A stretch of 64,000 nt of DNA from Pseudomonas putida. GTDB lineage: Bacteria > Pseudomonadota > Gammaproteobacteria > Pseudomonadales > Pseudomonadaceae. The translations under genes were made by a program, and so were the position numbers. The notes below the pieces were generated by a model that was given only the letters and a program-made list of their open reading frames with translations, was not told the origin of the DNA and did no database searches. Location of the stretch: positions 321,501 through 385,500 of the forward strand of contig CP047152.1 of the NCBI GenBank assembly GCA_041879295.1. Direction: 5' to 3'. Positions 50,236 through 61,445 of this stretch are shown piece by piece; within the stretch, counting starts at the first letter, position 1, and the number at the start of each line of letters is the position of its first letter.

Positions 50236-52173
50236 ATGCGTATCTGGCGTAAGAGCATCCAGTTGCAATTGATCACCAGCATGGGCGCTGCCTTGCTGGC
50301 GAGCATCCTGGTGGTGGTCATTATCTTCACCGTGGCGCTCAACCGTCTCACCGACCGCTACCTGGTCGACACTGCCCTGCCCGCCAGCGTCGAGGCCATC
50401 CGCAACGACATCGAGCGCATGCTGGGGCAACCGTTGGTCGCTGCCGCGGACATTGCCGGTAATACTCTGCTGCGCGACTGGCTTGCTGCCGGTGAAGATC
50501 CCGCGCAGGCACCCCAATTCATCGAATACCTGGCCGCCGCCAAACAGCGCAACCACGCTTTTACTGCGCTGTTCGCCTCGACCGAAACCGGCCACTACTA
50601 CAGCGAGAAGGGCCTGGACCGTACCCTCAGCCGCAGCAACCCCAAGGACAATTGGTTTTACGGTTACATCGACAGCGGCGCCGAGCGGTTCATCAACATC
50701 GACATCGATGGTGCCACCGGCGAGCTGGCACTGTTCATCGATTATCGTGTGGAAAAGGAAGGCAAGCTGGTGGGTGTGGCCGGCATGGGCCTGCGCATGA
50801 CCGAGTTGTCGAAGCTGATCCACGATTTCAGCTTTGGCGAGCACGGCAAAGTGTTTCTGGTGCGCAACGATGGTTTGATCCAGGTGCATCCCGATGGTGC
50901 CTTCAGTGGCAAGCGCCAGCTTGCCGAGCAGCTTGGCGCGGACGCAGCCAAAGGTGTCATGACCGGAGGCGCGAGCCTGCGTAGCAGCCGCTTCAGCCGT
51001 GACGGTGAGCGCTACCTGGCGCTGGGCTTGCCCTTGCGCGACCTCAACTGGACCCTTGTGGCCGAAGTGCCAGAGTCGGAAATTTACGCGCAAATGCATC
51101 AGGCCGTCTGGCTGACCAGCCTGATCGGTGGCGCCGTAGCGTTGGTGTCACTGCTGTTGGTGGTACTGCTGGCGCGAGGCCTGGTGCGGCCGATCCGCCG
51201 CGTTACCGCTGCATTGGTTCAGATTGGCGGTGGAGCGGGGGATCTCAGCCACCGTCTGGACGATTCGCGCCAGGATGAGCTGGGTGACCTGGCCCGTGGT
51301 TTCAACCGCTTTCTGGACAGCCAGCGCAGCCTGATCGGCGAGGTGTTGAGTACCTCCGAGCGGCTGCGGCGGGCCGTGGAGCAGGTAACCCAGGTGGTGG
51401 ACAACACTGCCGAGCGCTCCGGGCGCCAGCAGGAGATGACCGAAATGGTCGCCACTGCTGTACACGAGATGGGCCTGACCGTGCAGGACATCGCCCGTAA
51501 TGCCGGCGATGCGGCCCAGGCGTCGCAGTCGGCACGAGACGAGGCGTTGCAGGCGCGCGAGGTGGTGCAACGATCCATTCGTGGCATCGAGGGCATGTCG
51601 GGTGACATCGGCAAGGCGGCCGATGCGGTCAGCCAACTGGCTGACGAAGTCGCCTCGGTCGATGAAGTGCTCGCGGTAATCCGCAGCATTTCCGAGCAGA
51701 CCAACCTGCTCGCGCTGAACGCTGCCATCGAGGCCGCGCGGGCAGGGGAGATGGGGCGCGGGTTCGCTGTGGTGGCCGATGAAGTACGTACGCTGGCCCG
51801 GCGCACACAGCTGTCCACCGATGAAGTGCAGCAGATGATCCAGCGCCTGAAGCTGGGGGCAGGTTCGGCGGTGAGTTCAATGCAGGCAGGGCAGCAGGCT
51901 ACCGGCAGCGGCGTGGAATCGAGCCAGCGCACCGGGGCATCGCTGAGCGCGATTACCGACCAGGTAGAGCACATCAGTGACATGAATCACCAAGTGGCCA
52001 CGGCTACCGAGGAGCAGTCGGCGGTGACCGAGGAAATCAACCGGACGGTGCAGGGGATTTCCGATTTGGCGCGTGAGACGGCGGCGGAGGTGCAAGGGTG
52101 CCGCGAGGAGTGCCAGGCGTTGCGTGGGTTGGCTGATGACCTGGCGCGGCAGATGGGTGGGTTCAGGCTTTAG
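50236..52173 (+). CDS. Methyl-accepting chemotaxis protein (dCache type, McpH-like)
   Basis: The 645-residue chemoreceptor has TM1 at about 12-34, a periplasmic dCache domain ([20 protein letters not shown]), TM2 at about 290-315, a HAMP domain ([30 protein letters not shown]) and a cytoplasmic signalling part with the hairpin [20 protein letters not shown] near 487-506. No C-terminal pentapeptide for CheR. From memory of gene order it corresponds to McpH of P. putida, a purine sensor; that assignment is inference. Confidence 0.9.
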   Translation: MRIWRKSIQLQLITSMGAALLASILVVVIIFTVALNRLTDRYLVDTALPASVEAIRNDIERMLGQPLVAAADIAGNTLLRDWLAAGEDPAQAPQFIEYLAAAKQRNHAFTALFASTETGHYYSEKGLDRTLSRSNPKDNWFYGYIDSGAERFINIDIDGATGELALFIDYRVEKEGKLVGVAGMGLRMTELSKLIHDFSFGEHGKVFLVRNDGLIQVHPDGAFSGKRQLAEQLGADAAKGVMTGGASLRSSRFSRDGERYLALGLPLRDLNWTLVAEVPESEIYAQMHQAVWLTSLIGGAVALVSLLLVVLLARGLVRPIRRVTAALVQIGGGAGDLSHRLDDSRQDELGDLARGFNRFLDSQRSLIGEVLSTSERLRRAVEQVTQVVDNTAERSGRQQEMTEMVATAVHEMGLTVQDIARNAGDAAQASQSARDEALQAREVVQRSIRGIEGMSGDIGKAADAVSQLADEVASVDEVLAVIRSISEQTNLLALNAAIEAARAGEMGRGFAVVADEVRTLARRTQLSTDEVQQMIQRLKLGAGSAVSSMQAGQQATGSGVESSQRTGASLSAITDQVEHISDMNHQVATATEEQSAVTEEINRTVQGISDLARETAAEVQGCREECQALRGLADDLARQMGGFRL

Positions 52174-52180
52174 ATCGCCG

Positions 52181-52199
52181 GGGCCGCAAGGCGGCCCCA
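52181..52199. terminator. Hairpin between convergent genes
   Basis: GGGGCCG-CAAG-GCGGCCCC lies between the chemoreceptor and ltaE. It has no T-run on either side. Confidence 0.4.
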
Positions 52200-52207
52200 G
52201 CACTCGC

Positions 52208-53248
52208 TCAGCCACCAATGATCGTGCGGATATCCGCGGCCAGCTCACGCACCCGCGCTTCTTCGGTATCCCACGAGCACATGAAGCGCGCGCCACCGCT
52301 GCCGATAAAGGTATAGAAGCGCCAGCCCTTGCCCCGCAGCGCCTCGATGGCGTGCTCCGGCATCTGCAGGAACACCCCGTTGGCCTCCACCGGGAACATC
52401 AGCTCTACCCCCGGCAGGCCACTGACCAACGATGCCAGCAGCTGCGCGCAATGATTGGCGTGGTTTCCATGGCGTAACCAGGCGCCATCTTCCAGCAGCC
52501 CGACCCATGGCGCCGACAAGAAGCGCATTTTCGACGCCAGTTGCCCGGCTTGCTTGCAGCGATAATCGAAGTCTTCGGCCAACTGGCGGTTGAAGAACAG
52601 AATCGCCTCGCCCACCGCCATGCCGTTCTTGGTGCCGCCAAAGCACAGCACATCCACACCGGCCTTCCAGGTCAGTTCGGCCGGGCTGCAGCCCAGGAAA
52701 GCACAGGCGTTGGTAAAGCGTGCGCCGTCCATGTGCAGGTTCAGGCCCAGCTCCTTGCAGGTGGCGCTGATCGCCTTCAGCTCGTCTGGGCGGTACACCG
52801 TGCCCACTTCCGTGGCCTGGGTAATGGTCACCACGCGCGGCTTGGGGTAATGGATATCCTGGCGTTTGAGCGCCACTTCGCGGATCGACTGTGGCGTCAG
52901 CTTGCCGTTGACGCTGGCCGCTGTCAGCAGCTTGGAGCCGTTGGAGAAAAACTCCGGCGCACCGCATTCGTCGGTTTCGACGTGGGCGGTCTCGGAGCAG
53001 ATCACGCTGTGGTAGCTCTGGCACAGCGACGCCAGGGCCAGGGAGTTGGCCGCGGTACCGTTGAAAGCGAAGAACACTTCGCAGTCGGTTTCGAACAGAT
53101 TGCGGAAGTACTCCGATGCACGCTCGGTCCACTGGTCGTCGCCGTAGGCGCGGTCGTGGCCGCGGTTGGCTTTTTCCATCGCCGCCCAGGCTTCGGGGCA
53201 GATGCCGGAATAGTTGTCGCTGGCGAATTGTTGGCTCTTGTCTGTCAT
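52208..53248 (-). CDS. ltaE: Low-specificity L-threonine aldolase LtaE
   Basis: The 346-residue PLP enzyme cleaves threonine or allo-threonine to glycine and acetaldehyde. The PLP lysine is K207 in CFGGTKNGMAVGEA; LHMDGARFTN carries the conserved Asp. It lies next to glyA, which shares glycine as substrate, but is divergently oriented. Confidence 0.94.
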   Translation of the reverse strand: MTDKSQQFASDNYSGICPEAWAAMEKANRGHDRAYGDDQWTERASEYFRNLFETDCEVFFAFNGTAANSLALASLCQSYHSVICSETAHVETDECGAPEFFSNGSKLLTAASVNGKLTPQSIREVALKRQDIHYPKPRVVTITQATEVGTVYRPDELKAISATCKELGLNLHMDGARFTNACAFLGCSPAELTWKAGVDVLCFGGTKNGMAVGEAILFFNRQLAEDFDYRCKQAGQLASKMRFLSAPWVGLLEDGAWLRHGNHANHCAQLLASLVSGLPGVELMFPVEANGVFLQMPEHAIEALRGKGWRFYTFIGSGGARFMCSWDTEEARVRELAADIRTIIGG

Positions 53249-53347
53249 GGCACGGTCCTGTGAACGACGCAGAACAGCACTCTAAACCATCGATTCAGCA
53301 CTTGCCTATACAACCCGTGCATCGGCTGATTTCTGTGTTGTCCGGGC

Positions 53348-53442
53348 TGGCCCTTTCGCGGGTGAACCCGCTCCCACAGGGCGCCGCAAGCCTTCAGAGC
53401 GCGACCGTACCTGTGGGAGCGGGTTCACCCGCGAAAGGGCCA
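53348..53442. repeat. REP pair
   Basis: Two inverted REP units lie between divergent ltaE and glyA. Confidence 0.9.
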
Positions 53443-53586
53443 GCACAAACAGCACAACAGCGAATGTCGTAAACGCGCCATTGCAAGGCGTGCGCAGGCA
53501 TCTGACCCGACCCCACCAGTCATAACATCGCCACAAAGGGCCACAGTGCCCCACGACAAAAAATGATCGCTGCCGGGAGATACACA

Positions 53587-54840
53587 ATGTTCAGCAAGCA
53601 AGACCAGATCCAGGGTTACGACGATGCACTGCTGGCGGCGATGAATGCCGAAGAACAGCGCCAGGAAGATCACATCGAGCTGATCGCCTCGGAGAACTAC
53701 ACCAGCAAGCGCGTCATGCAGGCCCAAGGCAGCGGCCTGACCAACAAGTACGCCGAAGGCTACCCGGGCAAGCGTTACTACGGTGGCTGCGAGCACGTAG
53801 ACAAGGTAGAGGCCCTGGCTATCGAGCGCGCCAAGCAGCTGTTCGGTGCCGACTACGCAAACGTCCAGCCGCACTCCGGCTCGTCGGCCAACGGCGCGGT
53901 CTACCTGGCCCTGCTGCAAGCCGGTGACACCATCCTGGGCATGAGCCTGGCCCACGGTGGTCACCTGACCCACGGCGCCAAAGTGTCCTCCTCGGGCAAA
54001 CTGTACAACGCTGTCCAGTACGGCATCGACACCAACACCGGCCTGATCGACTATGATGAAGTCGAGCGCCTGGCGGTCGAGCACAAGCCGAAAATGATCG
54101 TTGCCGGTTTCTCGGCCTACTCCAAGACCCTCGACTTCCCACGCTTCCGCGCCATCGCCGACAAAGTGGGCGCACTGCTGTTCGTCGACATGGCCCACGT
54201 TGCCGGCCTGGTTGCCGCTGGCCTGTACCCGAACCCGATCCCGTTCGCCGACGTGGTCACCACCACTACCCACAAGACCCTGCGCGGTCCACGTGGCGGC
54301 CTGATCCTGGCCAAGTCGAACGAAGAGATCGAGAAAAAGCTGAACGCCGCTGTATTCCCGGGCGCCCAGGGTGGCCCGCTGATGCACGTGATCGCTGCCA
54401 AGGCGGTGTGCTTCAAGGAAGCGCTGGAGCCTGAATTCAAGGCCTACCAGCAGCAAGTGATCGAAAACGCCCAGGCCATGGCCAAGGTGTTCATCGACCG
54501 TGGCTACGATGTGGTTTCCGGTGGTACCGACAACCACCTGTTCCTGGTCAGCCTGATCCGTCAGGGCCTGACTGGCAAAGACGCCGACGCCGCCCTGGGT
54601 CGTGCGCATATCACCGTCAACAAGAACGCCGTGCCGAACGACCCGCAGTCGCCGTTCGTCACTTCGGGTCTGCGTATCGGCACCCCGGCCGTCACCACCC
54701 GCGGCTTCAAGGTCGCTCAGTGTGTGGCATTGGCTGGCTGGATTTGCGACATCCTCGACAACCTCGGTGACGCAGACGTCGAAGCCGATGTGGCGAAGAA
54801 CGTCGCGGCCCTGTGCGCAGATTTCCCTGTCTACCGCTGA
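53587..54840 (+). CDS. glyA: Serine hydroxymethyltransferase GlyA
   Basis: The 417-residue PLP enzyme interconverts serine and glycine with 5,10-methylene-tetrahydrofolate. The PLP lysine is K229 in [25 protein letters not shown] and [11 protein letters not shown] are typical. It starts the glyA-soxBDAG-purU operon, so it can use methylene-folate made by sarcosine oxidase to turn glycine into serine, which SdaA degrades. A TGTCGT half-site at 53465 lies upstream. Confidence 0.97.
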   Translation: MFSKQDQIQGYDDALLAAMNAEEQRQEDHIELIASENYTSKRVMQAQGSGLTNKYAEGYPGKRYYGGCEHVDKVEALAIERAKQLFGADYANVQPHSGSSANGAVYLALLQAGDTILGMSLAHGGHLTHGAKVSSSGKLYNAVQYGIDTNTGLIDYDEVERLAVEHKPKMIVAGFSAYSKTLDFPRFRAIADKVGALLFVDMAHVAGLVAAGLYPNPIPFADVVTTTTHKTLRGPRGGLILAKSNEEIEKKLNAAVFPGAQGGPLMHVIAAKAVCFKEALEPEFKAYQQQVIENAQAMAKVFIDRGYDVVSGGTDNHLFLVSLIRQGLTGKDADAALGRAHITVNKNAVPNDPQSPFVTSGLRIGTPAVTTRGFKVAQCVALAGWICDILDNLGDADVEADVAKNVAALCADFPVYR

Positions 54841-54855
54841 GTGGAGTCACACACC

Positions 54856-56106
54856 ATGCAACGTTACTCGGGCTTCGGCCTTTTCAAGCACTCCCTCAGC
54901 CACCACGAAAACTGGCAGCGGATGTGGCGCACGCCAACCCCTAAAAAGGTTTACGACGTGGTTATTGTCGGTGGTGGCGGCCATGGCCTGGCCACGGCCT
55001 ACTACCTGGCCAAAGAGCACGGCATCACCAACGTTGCCGTGATCGAGAAGGGCTACCTGGGCGGCGGCAACACCGCCCGTAACACCACCATCGTGCGTTC
55101 CAACTACCTGTGGGACGAGTCGGCGCACCTGTACGAGCACGCCATGAAGCTGTGGGAGGGCCTGTCCCAGGACCTCAACTACAACGTGATGTTCTCCCAG
55201 CGCGGTGTTTACAACCTGTGTCACACCCTGCAGGACATGCGTGACTCCGAGCGTCGGGTCAGCGCCAACCGCCTCAACGGCGTGGATGGCGAGCTGCTGA
55301 ATACTGCCCAGGTTGCGGCCGAAATCCCGTACCTGGACTGCTCCAAGAACACCCGCTACCCGATCCTCGGCGCCACCGTACAGCGCCGTGGCGGCGTTGC
55401 CCGTCACGATGCCGTGGCCTGGGGCTTCGCCCGCGCTGCCGACGCCTTGGGTGTCGACCTGATCCAGCAAACCGAAGTGATCGGCTTCCGCAAGGAAAAC
55501 GGCGCGGTCATCGGTGTGGAAACCAACAAAGGCTTCATCGGCGCCAAGCGCGTCGGCGTGGTCACCGCCGGTAACTCCGGGCACATGGCCAAGCTGGCCG
55601 GCTTCCGCCTGCCGCTGGAATCGCACCCGCTCCAAGCGCTGGTATCCGAGCCGATCAAGCCGATCATCGACAGCGTGATCATGTCCAACGCCGTGCACGG
55701 CTACATCAGCCAGTCCGACAAAGGCGACCTGGTGATCGGTGCCGGTATCGACGGCTGGGTCGGCTACGGCCAGCGCGGTTCGTACCCGGTGATCGAGCAC
55801 ACCCTGCAGGCCATCGTCGAGATGTTCCCCAACCTTTCGCGTGTTCGCATGAACCGCCAGTGGGGCGGCATCGTAGACACCTCGCCGGACGCCTGCCCGA
55901 TCATCACCAAAACCCCGGTCAAGAACATGTTCTTCAACTGCGGTTGGGGTACTGGCGGCTTCAAGGCGACCCCCGGTTCGGGCAACGTCTTCGCCGCGAG
56001 CCTGGCCAAGGGCGAAATGCACCCACTGGCCGCGCCGTTCTCCATGGACCGTTTCTACAACGGCGCACTGATCGACGAACACGGCGCCGCCGCCGTCGCC
56101 CACTAA
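54856..56106 (+). CDS. soxB: Sarcosine oxidase beta subunit SoxB
   Basis: The 416-residue subunit of heterotetrameric sarcosine oxidase holds the catalytic site, with the FAD motif [20 protein letters not shown] (36-55) and [15 protein letters not shown] near the flavin. Start [20 protein letters not shown] is the family start. It lies 15 bases after glyA. Confidence 0.96.
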   Translation: MQRYSGFGLFKHSLSHHENWQRMWRTPTPKKVYDVVIVGGGGHGLATAYYLAKEHGITNVAVIEKGYLGGGNTARNTTIVRSNYLWDESAHLYEHAMKLWEGLSQDLNYNVMFSQRGVYNLCHTLQDMRDSERRVSANRLNGVDGELLNTAQVAAEIPYLDCSKNTRYPILGATVQRRGGVARHDAVAWGFARAADALGVDLIQQTEVIGFRKENGAVIGVETNKGFIGAKRVGVVTAGNSGHMAKLAGFRLPLESHPLQALVSEPIKPIIDSVIMSNAVHGYISQSDKGDLVIGAGIDGWVGYGQRGSYPVIEHTLQAIVEMFPNLSRVRMNRQWGGIVDTSPDACPIITKTPVKNMFFNCGWGTGGFKATPGSGNVFAASLAKGEMHPLAAPFSMDRFYNGALIDEHGAAAVAH

Positions 56107-56120
56107 CCGGAGACACCGTC

Positions 56121-56456
56121 ATGTTGCATATTTTCTGTCCCCACTGCGGCGAGCTGCGCTCCGAAGAAGAGTTCCACGCCTCTGGCCAGGCACACATCGC
56201 CCGCCCGCTGGACCCTAACGCCTGCTCCGACGAGGAGTGGGGTACCTACATGTTCTACCGTGACAACCCACGCGGTATTCACCATGAACTGTGGGACCAC
56301 GTTGCCGGCTGCCGCCAGTACTTCAACGTCACCCGTGACACCGTGACCTACGAAATTCTGGAAACCTACAAGATTGGCGAGAAGCCGCAAGTGACCGCCA
56401 ATGGCAAAGCCGCCAGCGCCACGTCGACCGTCAAAGGCCAAGGGGAAAAAGTATGA
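56121..56456 (+). CDS. soxD: Sarcosine oxidase delta subunit SoxD
   Basis: The 111-residue subunit has the zinc-type motif CPHCGELRSEEEF at the N-terminus with later His and Cys (HVAGCRQYF). It bridges subunits in the complex. Its stop overlaps soxA by four bases (ATGA). Confidence 0.95.
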   Translation: MLHIFCPHCGELRSEEEFHASGQAHIARPLDPNACSDEEWGTYMFYRDNPRGIHHELWDHVAGCRQYFNVTRDTVTYEILETYKIGEKPQVTANGKAASATSTVKGQGEKV

Positions 56457-59400
56457 GCCAGACCTATCGCCTCGCCAGCGGCGGCCGTATCGACCGCAGC
56501 AAGGTCCTGAACTTCACCTTCAACGGCAAGACCTACCAGGGTTATGCCGGTGACAGCCTGGCCGCCGCGTTGCTGGCCAACGGCGTCGACATTGTCGGCC
56601 GTAGCTTCAAGTACTCGCGCCCGCGCGGCATCATCGCCGCCGGTACCGAAGAGCCGAACGCCATCCTGCAGATCGGCTCCAGCGAAGCTACCCAGATCCC
56701 CAACGTGCGTGCCACCCAGCAGGCGCTGTACGCAGGTCTTGTCGCCACCAGCACCAACGGCTGGCCGAACGTCAACAACGACGTCATGGGCATCCTCGGC
56801 AAGGTTGGCGGCAGCATGATGCCGCCGGGCTTCTACTACAAAACCTTCATGTACCCCAAATCGTTCTGGATGACTTACGAGAAGTACATCCGTAAAGCCG
56901 CCGGCCTGGGCCGTGCACCGCTGCAGAACGATCCTGACAGCTACGACTACATGAACCGGCACTGCGACGTGCTGATCGTCGGCGCCGGCCCTGCTGGCCT
57001 GGCTGCGGCATTGGCCGCTGCGCGCAGCGGTGCCCGCGTGATCCTGGCTGACGAGCAGGAAGAGTTCGGCGGCAGCCTGCTCGACACCCGCGAAACCCTC
57101 GACGGCAAGCCTGCCGCCGACTGGGTCAACGCAGTGGTCAAAGAGCTGGAAAGCCTGCCAGAAGTGACCCTGCTGCCACGTGCCACGGTCAACGGCTACC
57201 ACGACCATAACTTCCTGACCATTCACGAGCGCCTCACCGACCACCTCGGCGATCGCGCCCCGATCGGCCAGGTTCGCCACCGCGTGCACCGCGTTCGCGC
57301 CAAGCGTGTGGTACTGGCTGCCGGCGCCCACGAGCGCCCGCTGGTGTACGGCAACAACGACGTGCCGGGCAACATGCTGGCCGGTGCTGTTTCCACCTAT
57401 GTTCGCCGCTATGGCGTGGCCCCGGGTCGCAAGCTGGTACTGTCGACCAACAACGACCACGCCTATCGCGCCGCGCTGGACTGGCACGACGCAGGCCTGC
57501 AAGTGGTCGCCATTGCCGACGCCCGCCACAACCCGCGTGGTTCGCTGGTTGAAGAAGCGCGTGCCAAAGGCATTCGCATCCTCACCTCCAGCGCCGTGGT
57601 CGAGGCCAAAGGCAGCAAGCACGTCACCGGTGCCCGTGTGGCGGCCATCGATGTGCAGGCGCACAAAGTCACCAGCCCAGGCGAAGTCCTCGAGTGCGAC
57701 CTGATCGCGTCCTCGGGCGGTTACAGCCCGATCGTGCACCTGGCTTCGCACCTGGGCGGTCGCCCGGTATGGCGTGACGATATCCTTGGCTTTGTGCCGG
57801 GCGATGCGCCGCAGAAGCGTGAGTGCGTCGGTGGTATCAACGGCGTGTATGCCTTGGGCGATGTGATTGCCGATGGCTTCGAAGGCGGCGTCCGCGCAGC
57901 CACTGAGGCCGGTTTCAAGGCCACTGTCGGCACCCTGCCAAAAACCGTGGCGCGCAAGGAAGAGGCCACTGTGGCACTGTTCCTGGTGCCGCACGACAAA
58001 GGCACCAAGGGGCCGAAGCAGTTCGTCGACCAGCAGAACGACGTGACCGCAGCCGGTATCGAACTGGCCACCCGTGAAGGCTTCGAGTCGGTCGAGCACG
58101 TCAAGCGCTACACCGCGCTGGGCTTCGGTACCGACCAGGGCAAACTGGGCAACATCAACGGCCTGGCCATCGCCGCCCGTTCGATCGGCATCACCATCCC
58201 GGAAATGGGTACCACCATGTTCCGCCCCAACTACACGCCGGTCACTTTCGGCGCGGTAGCGGGCCGTCACTGTGGTCACCTGTTCGAGCCCGTGCGCTTC
58301 ACTGCCCTGCATGCCTGGCACGTGAAGAATGGCGCCGAGTTCGAAGACGTCGGCCAGTGGAAGCGCCCGTGGTACTTCCCGAAAGCCGGCGAAGACATCC
58401 ATGCTGCCGTCACGCGTGAATGCAAGGCAGTGCGCGACAGCGTCGGCCTGCTGGACGCCTCGACCCTGGGCAAGATCGACATCCAGGGCCCGGACGCGCG
58501 CGAATTCCTCAACCGCATCTACACCAACGCCTGGACCAAGCTCGACGTGGGCAAGGCCCGCTACGGCCTGATGTGCAAGGAAGACGGCATGGTCTTCGAC
58601 GACGGCGTAACCGCCTGCGTCGGCGACAACCACTTCATCATGACCACCACCACCGGCGGCGCTGCCCGCGTGCTGCAGTGGATGGAGCTGTATCACCAGA
58701 CCGAGTGGCCAGAGCTGAAGGTGTATTTCACTTCGGTCACTGACCACTGGGCCACCATGACCCTGTCCGGCCCTAACAGCCGCAAGCTGCTGAGCGAGCT
58801 GACCGACATCGACATGGACAAGGAAGCCTTCCCGTTCATGACCTGGAAGGAAGGCAACGTCGGTGGCGTGCCGGCCCGTGTGTTCCGTATCTCGTTCACC
58901 GGCGAGCTGTCGTACGAAGTGAACGTGCAGGCCAACTACGCGATGGGCGTGCTGGAACAGATCATCGAGGCCGGCAAGAAGTACAACCTGACCCCGTACG
59001 GCACCGAGACCATGCACGTACTGCGTGCAGAGAAGGGCTTCATCATCGTGGGCCAGGACACCGATGGTTCGATGAACCCGGACGACCTGAACATGAGCTG
59101 GTGCGTTGGCCGCAACAAGCCGTTCTCGTGGATCGGCCTGCGTGGCATGAACCGCGAAGACTGCGTACGTGAGAACCGCAAGCAGCTGGTGGGCCTGAAG
59201 CCGGTCGACCCAACCAAGTGGCTGCCGGAAGGCGCCCAACTGGTGTTCGACCCGAAACAGCCAATCCCGATGGACATGGTCGGCCACGTCACCTCCAGCT
59301 ACGCGTCCAACTCCCTGGGCTACTCGTTCGCCATGGGTGTGGTCAAAGGCGGCCGCAAGCGCATGGGCGAGCGTGTCTACTCGCCGCAGGCGGATGGCAG

Positions 59401-59467
59401 CGTGATCGAGGCGGAAATCGTGTCTTCGGTGTTCTTCGATCCGAAGGGTGAGCGGCAGAACGTCTAA
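56453..59467 (+). CDS. soxA: Sarcosine oxidase alpha subunit SoxA
   Basis: The 1004-residue subunit has an N-terminal ferredoxin-like domain without Fe-S cysteines, a pyridine-nucleotide domain (VLIVGAGPAGLAAALAAARS near 173) and a C-terminal GcvT-like folate domain (about 600-1000). Iminium from sarcosine travels to the folate site, giving glycine and methylene-folate, with hydrogen peroxide. Full length for the family. Confidence 0.96.
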   Translation: MSQTYRLASGGRIDRSKVLNFTFNGKTYQGYAGDSLAAALLANGVDIVGRSFKYSRPRGIIAAGTEEPNAILQIGSSEATQIPNVRATQQALYAGLVATSTNGWPNVNNDVMGILGKVGGSMMPPGFYYKTFMYPKSFWMTYEKYIRKAAGLGRAPLQNDPDSYDYMNRHCDVLIVGAGPAGLAAALAAARSGARVILADEQEEFGGSLLDTRETLDGKPAADWVNAVVKELESLPEVTLLPRATVNGYHDHNFLTIHERLTDHLGDRAPIGQVRHRVHRVRAKRVVLAAGAHERPLVYGNNDVPGNMLAGAVSTYVRRYGVAPGRKLVLSTNNDHAYRAALDWHDAGLQVVAIADARHNPRGSLVEEARAKGIRILTSSAVVEAKGSKHVTGARVAAIDVQAHKVTSPGEVLECDLIASSGGYSPIVHLASHLGGRPVWRDDILGFVPGDAPQKRECVGGINGVYALGDVIADGFEGGVRAATEAGFKATVGTLPKTVARKEEATVALFLVPHDKGTKGPKQFVDQQNDVTAAGIELATREGFESVEHVKRYTALGFGTDQGKLGNINGLAIAARSIGITIPEMGTTMFRPNYTPVTFGAVAGRHCGHLFEPVRFTALHAWHVKNGAEFEDVGQWKRPWYFPKAGEDIHAAVTRECKAVRDSVGLLDASTLGKIDIQGPDAREFLNRIYTNAWTKLDVGKARYGLMCKEDGMVFDDGVTACVGDNHFIMTTTTGGAARVLQWMELYHQTEWPELKVYFTSVTDHWATMTLSGPNSRKLLSELTDIDMDKEAFPFMTWKEGNVGGVPARVFRISFTGELSYEVNVQANYAMGVLEQIIEAGKKYNLTPYGTETMHVLRAEKGFIIVGQDTDGSMNPDDLNMSWCVGRNKPFSWIGLRGMNREDCVRENRKQLVGLKPVDPTKWLPEGAQLVFDPKQPIPMDMVGHVTSSYASNSLGYSFAMGVVKGGRKRMGERVYSPQADGSVIEAEIVSSVFFDPKGERQNV

Positions 59468-59507
59468 GGCCCCCGGTCCAACCGGTGCCAGGCGTGGAAT
59501 GAGGACT

Positions 59508-59583
59508 CTGTGGGAGCGGGCGTGCCCGCGAAGAGGGCGGTGAATTCAACATCGCATTCGCGGGCATGCCCGCTCCCACAGGA
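59508..59583. repeat. REP pair
   Basis: Two inverted REP units lie between soxA and soxG, inside the operon. Confidence 0.9.
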
Positions 59584-59637
59584 TGGCCGTCTCCCGCAGG
59601 CATCGTGGTCGAATCCAGAATTCAAGGCAGGTAAGAA

Positions 59638-60270
59638 ATGAGCGCTATCAACGTCTTCCAGCAAAACCCCGGCGCCGAGGCCAAAGCCCAGTCGCCACTG
59701 CACCATGCCGACCTGGCCAGCCTGGTAGGCAAAGGCCGCAAGAACGCAGGCGTGACCCTGCGTGAACGCAAGTTCCTCGGCCACCTCACCCTGCGCGGTG
59801 ATGGCCACAACCCGGAATTCGCCGCCGGCGTGCACAAGGCCCTTGGCCTGGAGCTGCCAGTGGCGCTGACCGTGGTCGCCAACAAGGATATGTCGCTGCA
59901 ATGGGTCGGCCCCGACGAGTGGTTGCTGATCGTACCCGGCGGTCAGGAGCTGGCAGTCGAGCAAAAGCTGCGCGCGGCCCTTGAAGGCCAGCACATTCAG
60001 GTAGTCAATGTCAGTGGCGGGCAAAGCCTGCTGGAACTGCGCGGCCCGAACGTGCGCGACGTGCTGATGAAGTCCACCAGCTATGATGTTCACCCGAACA
60101 ACTTCCCGGTGGGCAAGGCTGTGGGCACCGTGTTCGCCAAGTCGCAGTTGGTGATCCGCCGCACTGCAGAAGACACCTGGGAGCTGGTGATTCGCCGCAG
60201 CTTTGCCGACTACTGGTGGCTGTGGCTGCAGGACGCTTCTGCCGAATACGGCTTGAGCATCGAAGCTTAA
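59638..60270 (+). CDS. soxG: Sarcosine oxidase gamma subunit SoxG
   Basis: The 210-residue subunit has a GcvT-like fold (LQWVGPDEWLLIVPGGQELA, VSGGQSLLELRGPNVRDVLM). It completes the SoxBDAG complex. GTAAG lies ahead of the ATG at 59638. Confidence 0.95.
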   Translation: MSAINVFQQNPGAEAKAQSPLHHADLASLVGKGRKNAGVTLRERKFLGHLTLRGDGHNPEFAAGVHKALGLELPVALTVVANKDMSLQWVGPDEWLLIVPGGQELAVEQKLRAALEGQHIQVVNVSGGQSLLELRGPNVRDVLMKSTSYDVHPNNFPVGKAVGTVFAKSQLVIRRTAEDTWELVIRRSFADYWWLWLQDASAEYGLSIEA

Positions 60271-60282
60271 GGAGACCAGAAC

Positions 60283-61140
60283 ATGAGTCGGGCACCGGAT
60301 ACCTGGATTCTCACCGCCGACTGCCCGAGCATGCTCGGTACCGTCGACGTGGTGACGCGTTACCTCTTCGAGCAGCGCTGCTACGTGACGGAGCACCACT
60401 CCTTCGATGACCGGCAGTCGGGGCGCTTCTTCATTCGCGTCGAGTTTCGTCAGCCGGACGATTTCGACGAGGCGGGCTTCCGGGCCGGCCTCGCCGAGCG
60501 CAGCGAAGCGTTCGGCATGGCCTTCGAGCTGACCGCGCCCAACCACCGCCCCAAGGTGGTGATCATGGTGTCCAAGGCTGACCATTGCCTGAATGACCTG
60601 CTGTATCGCCAGCGCATTGGCCAATTGGGTATGGATGTGGTGGCCGTGGTGTCGAACCATCCGGACCTCGAACCCTTGGCGCATTGGCACAAGATTCCTT
60701 ATTACCACTTCGCACTCGACCCCAAGGACAAGCCCGGGCAAGAGCGCAAGGTGCTGCAGGTGATCGAGGAGACCGGTGCTGAGCTGGTTATTCTTGCCCG
60801 CTATATGCAGGTACTGTCGCCCGAGCTTTGCCGCCGTCTGGATGGTTGGGCGATCAATATTCACCACTCGCTGTTGCCGGGTTTCAAAGGCGCCAAGCCT
60901 TATCACCAGGCCTACAACAAGGGTGTGAAAATGGTCGGTGCCACGGCGCACTACATCAACAACGACCTGGATGAAGGGCCGATCATTGCCCAGGGTGTCG
61001 AGGTGGTGGATCACAGTCACTATCCCGAAGACCTGATTGCCAAAGGGCGGGATATCGAATGCCTGACATTGGCGCGAGCGGTGGGTTATCACATCGAGCG
61101 ACGGGTGTTCCTCAACGCCAACCGGACTGTGGTTCTCTAA
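60283..61140 (+). CDS. purU: Formyltetrahydrofolate deformylase PurU
   Basis: The 285-residue enzyme hydrolyses 10-formyl-tetrahydrofolate to formate and free folate. It has an N-terminal ACT domain (ILTADCPSMLGTVDVVTRYL) and a C-terminal formyltransferase-like domain (INIHHSLLPGFKGAKPYHQA; GATAHYINNDLDEGPI). Placed after soxG, it would drain one-carbon units generated by sarcosine oxidase and recycle folate. Confidence 0.96.
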   Translation: MSRAPDTWILTADCPSMLGTVDVVTRYLFEQRCYVTEHHSFDDRQSGRFFIRVEFRQPDDFDEAGFRAGLAERSEAFGMAFELTAPNHRPKVVIMVSKADHCLNDLLYRQRIGQLGMDVVAVVSNHPDLEPLAHWHKIPYYHFALDPKDKPGQERKVLQVIEETGAELVILARYMQVLSPELCRRLDGWAINIHHSLLPGFKGAKPYHQAYNKGVKMVGATAHYINNDLDEGPIIAQGVEVVDHSHYPEDLIAKGRDIECLTLARAVGYHIERRVFLNANRTVVL

Positions 61141-61149
61141 CACCTGTTC

Positions 61150-61246
61150 TGGCCTCTTCGCGGGCAAGCCCGCTCCTACAGGTACTGCGCCGCCTTCGGG
61201 CCCAGCACAGTCCTTGTGGGAGCGGGCTTGTCCACGAAGAGGCCAG
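61150..61246. repeat. REP pair
   Basis: Two inverted REP units lie between purU and fdhA; one arm has decayed (TTGTCCACGAAGAGG). The rest of 61141-61445 shows no gene; a lone TGTCGC is at 61315-61320. Confidence 0.88.
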
Positions 61247-61445
61247 TGCAGTTATGCGCCTCGGTATCTCCCTCATATCCTCCGACGACAGCCCTGCCGC
61301 GAAAAGGCATCTCCCTGTCGCTTCCAGTCAGTGCGTCCGGCCCCATCCGGCCCACAATTCCCTGCATTCCAGTAGTACATGCCGCCCACGGATGGCGGCG
61401 CTTCAACCAACGCTGCATAAATAATAATCAAGCGAGGTACAAGCA

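Noticed and set aside
56366..59287. Minus-strand open frame of 973 codons
   Set aside because: Antisense shadow of soxA, open only because of high GC at third positions.
59464..61167. Minus-strand open frame of 567 codons across soxG and purU
   Set aside because: Antisense shadow running across two well-supported genes and a REP pair.
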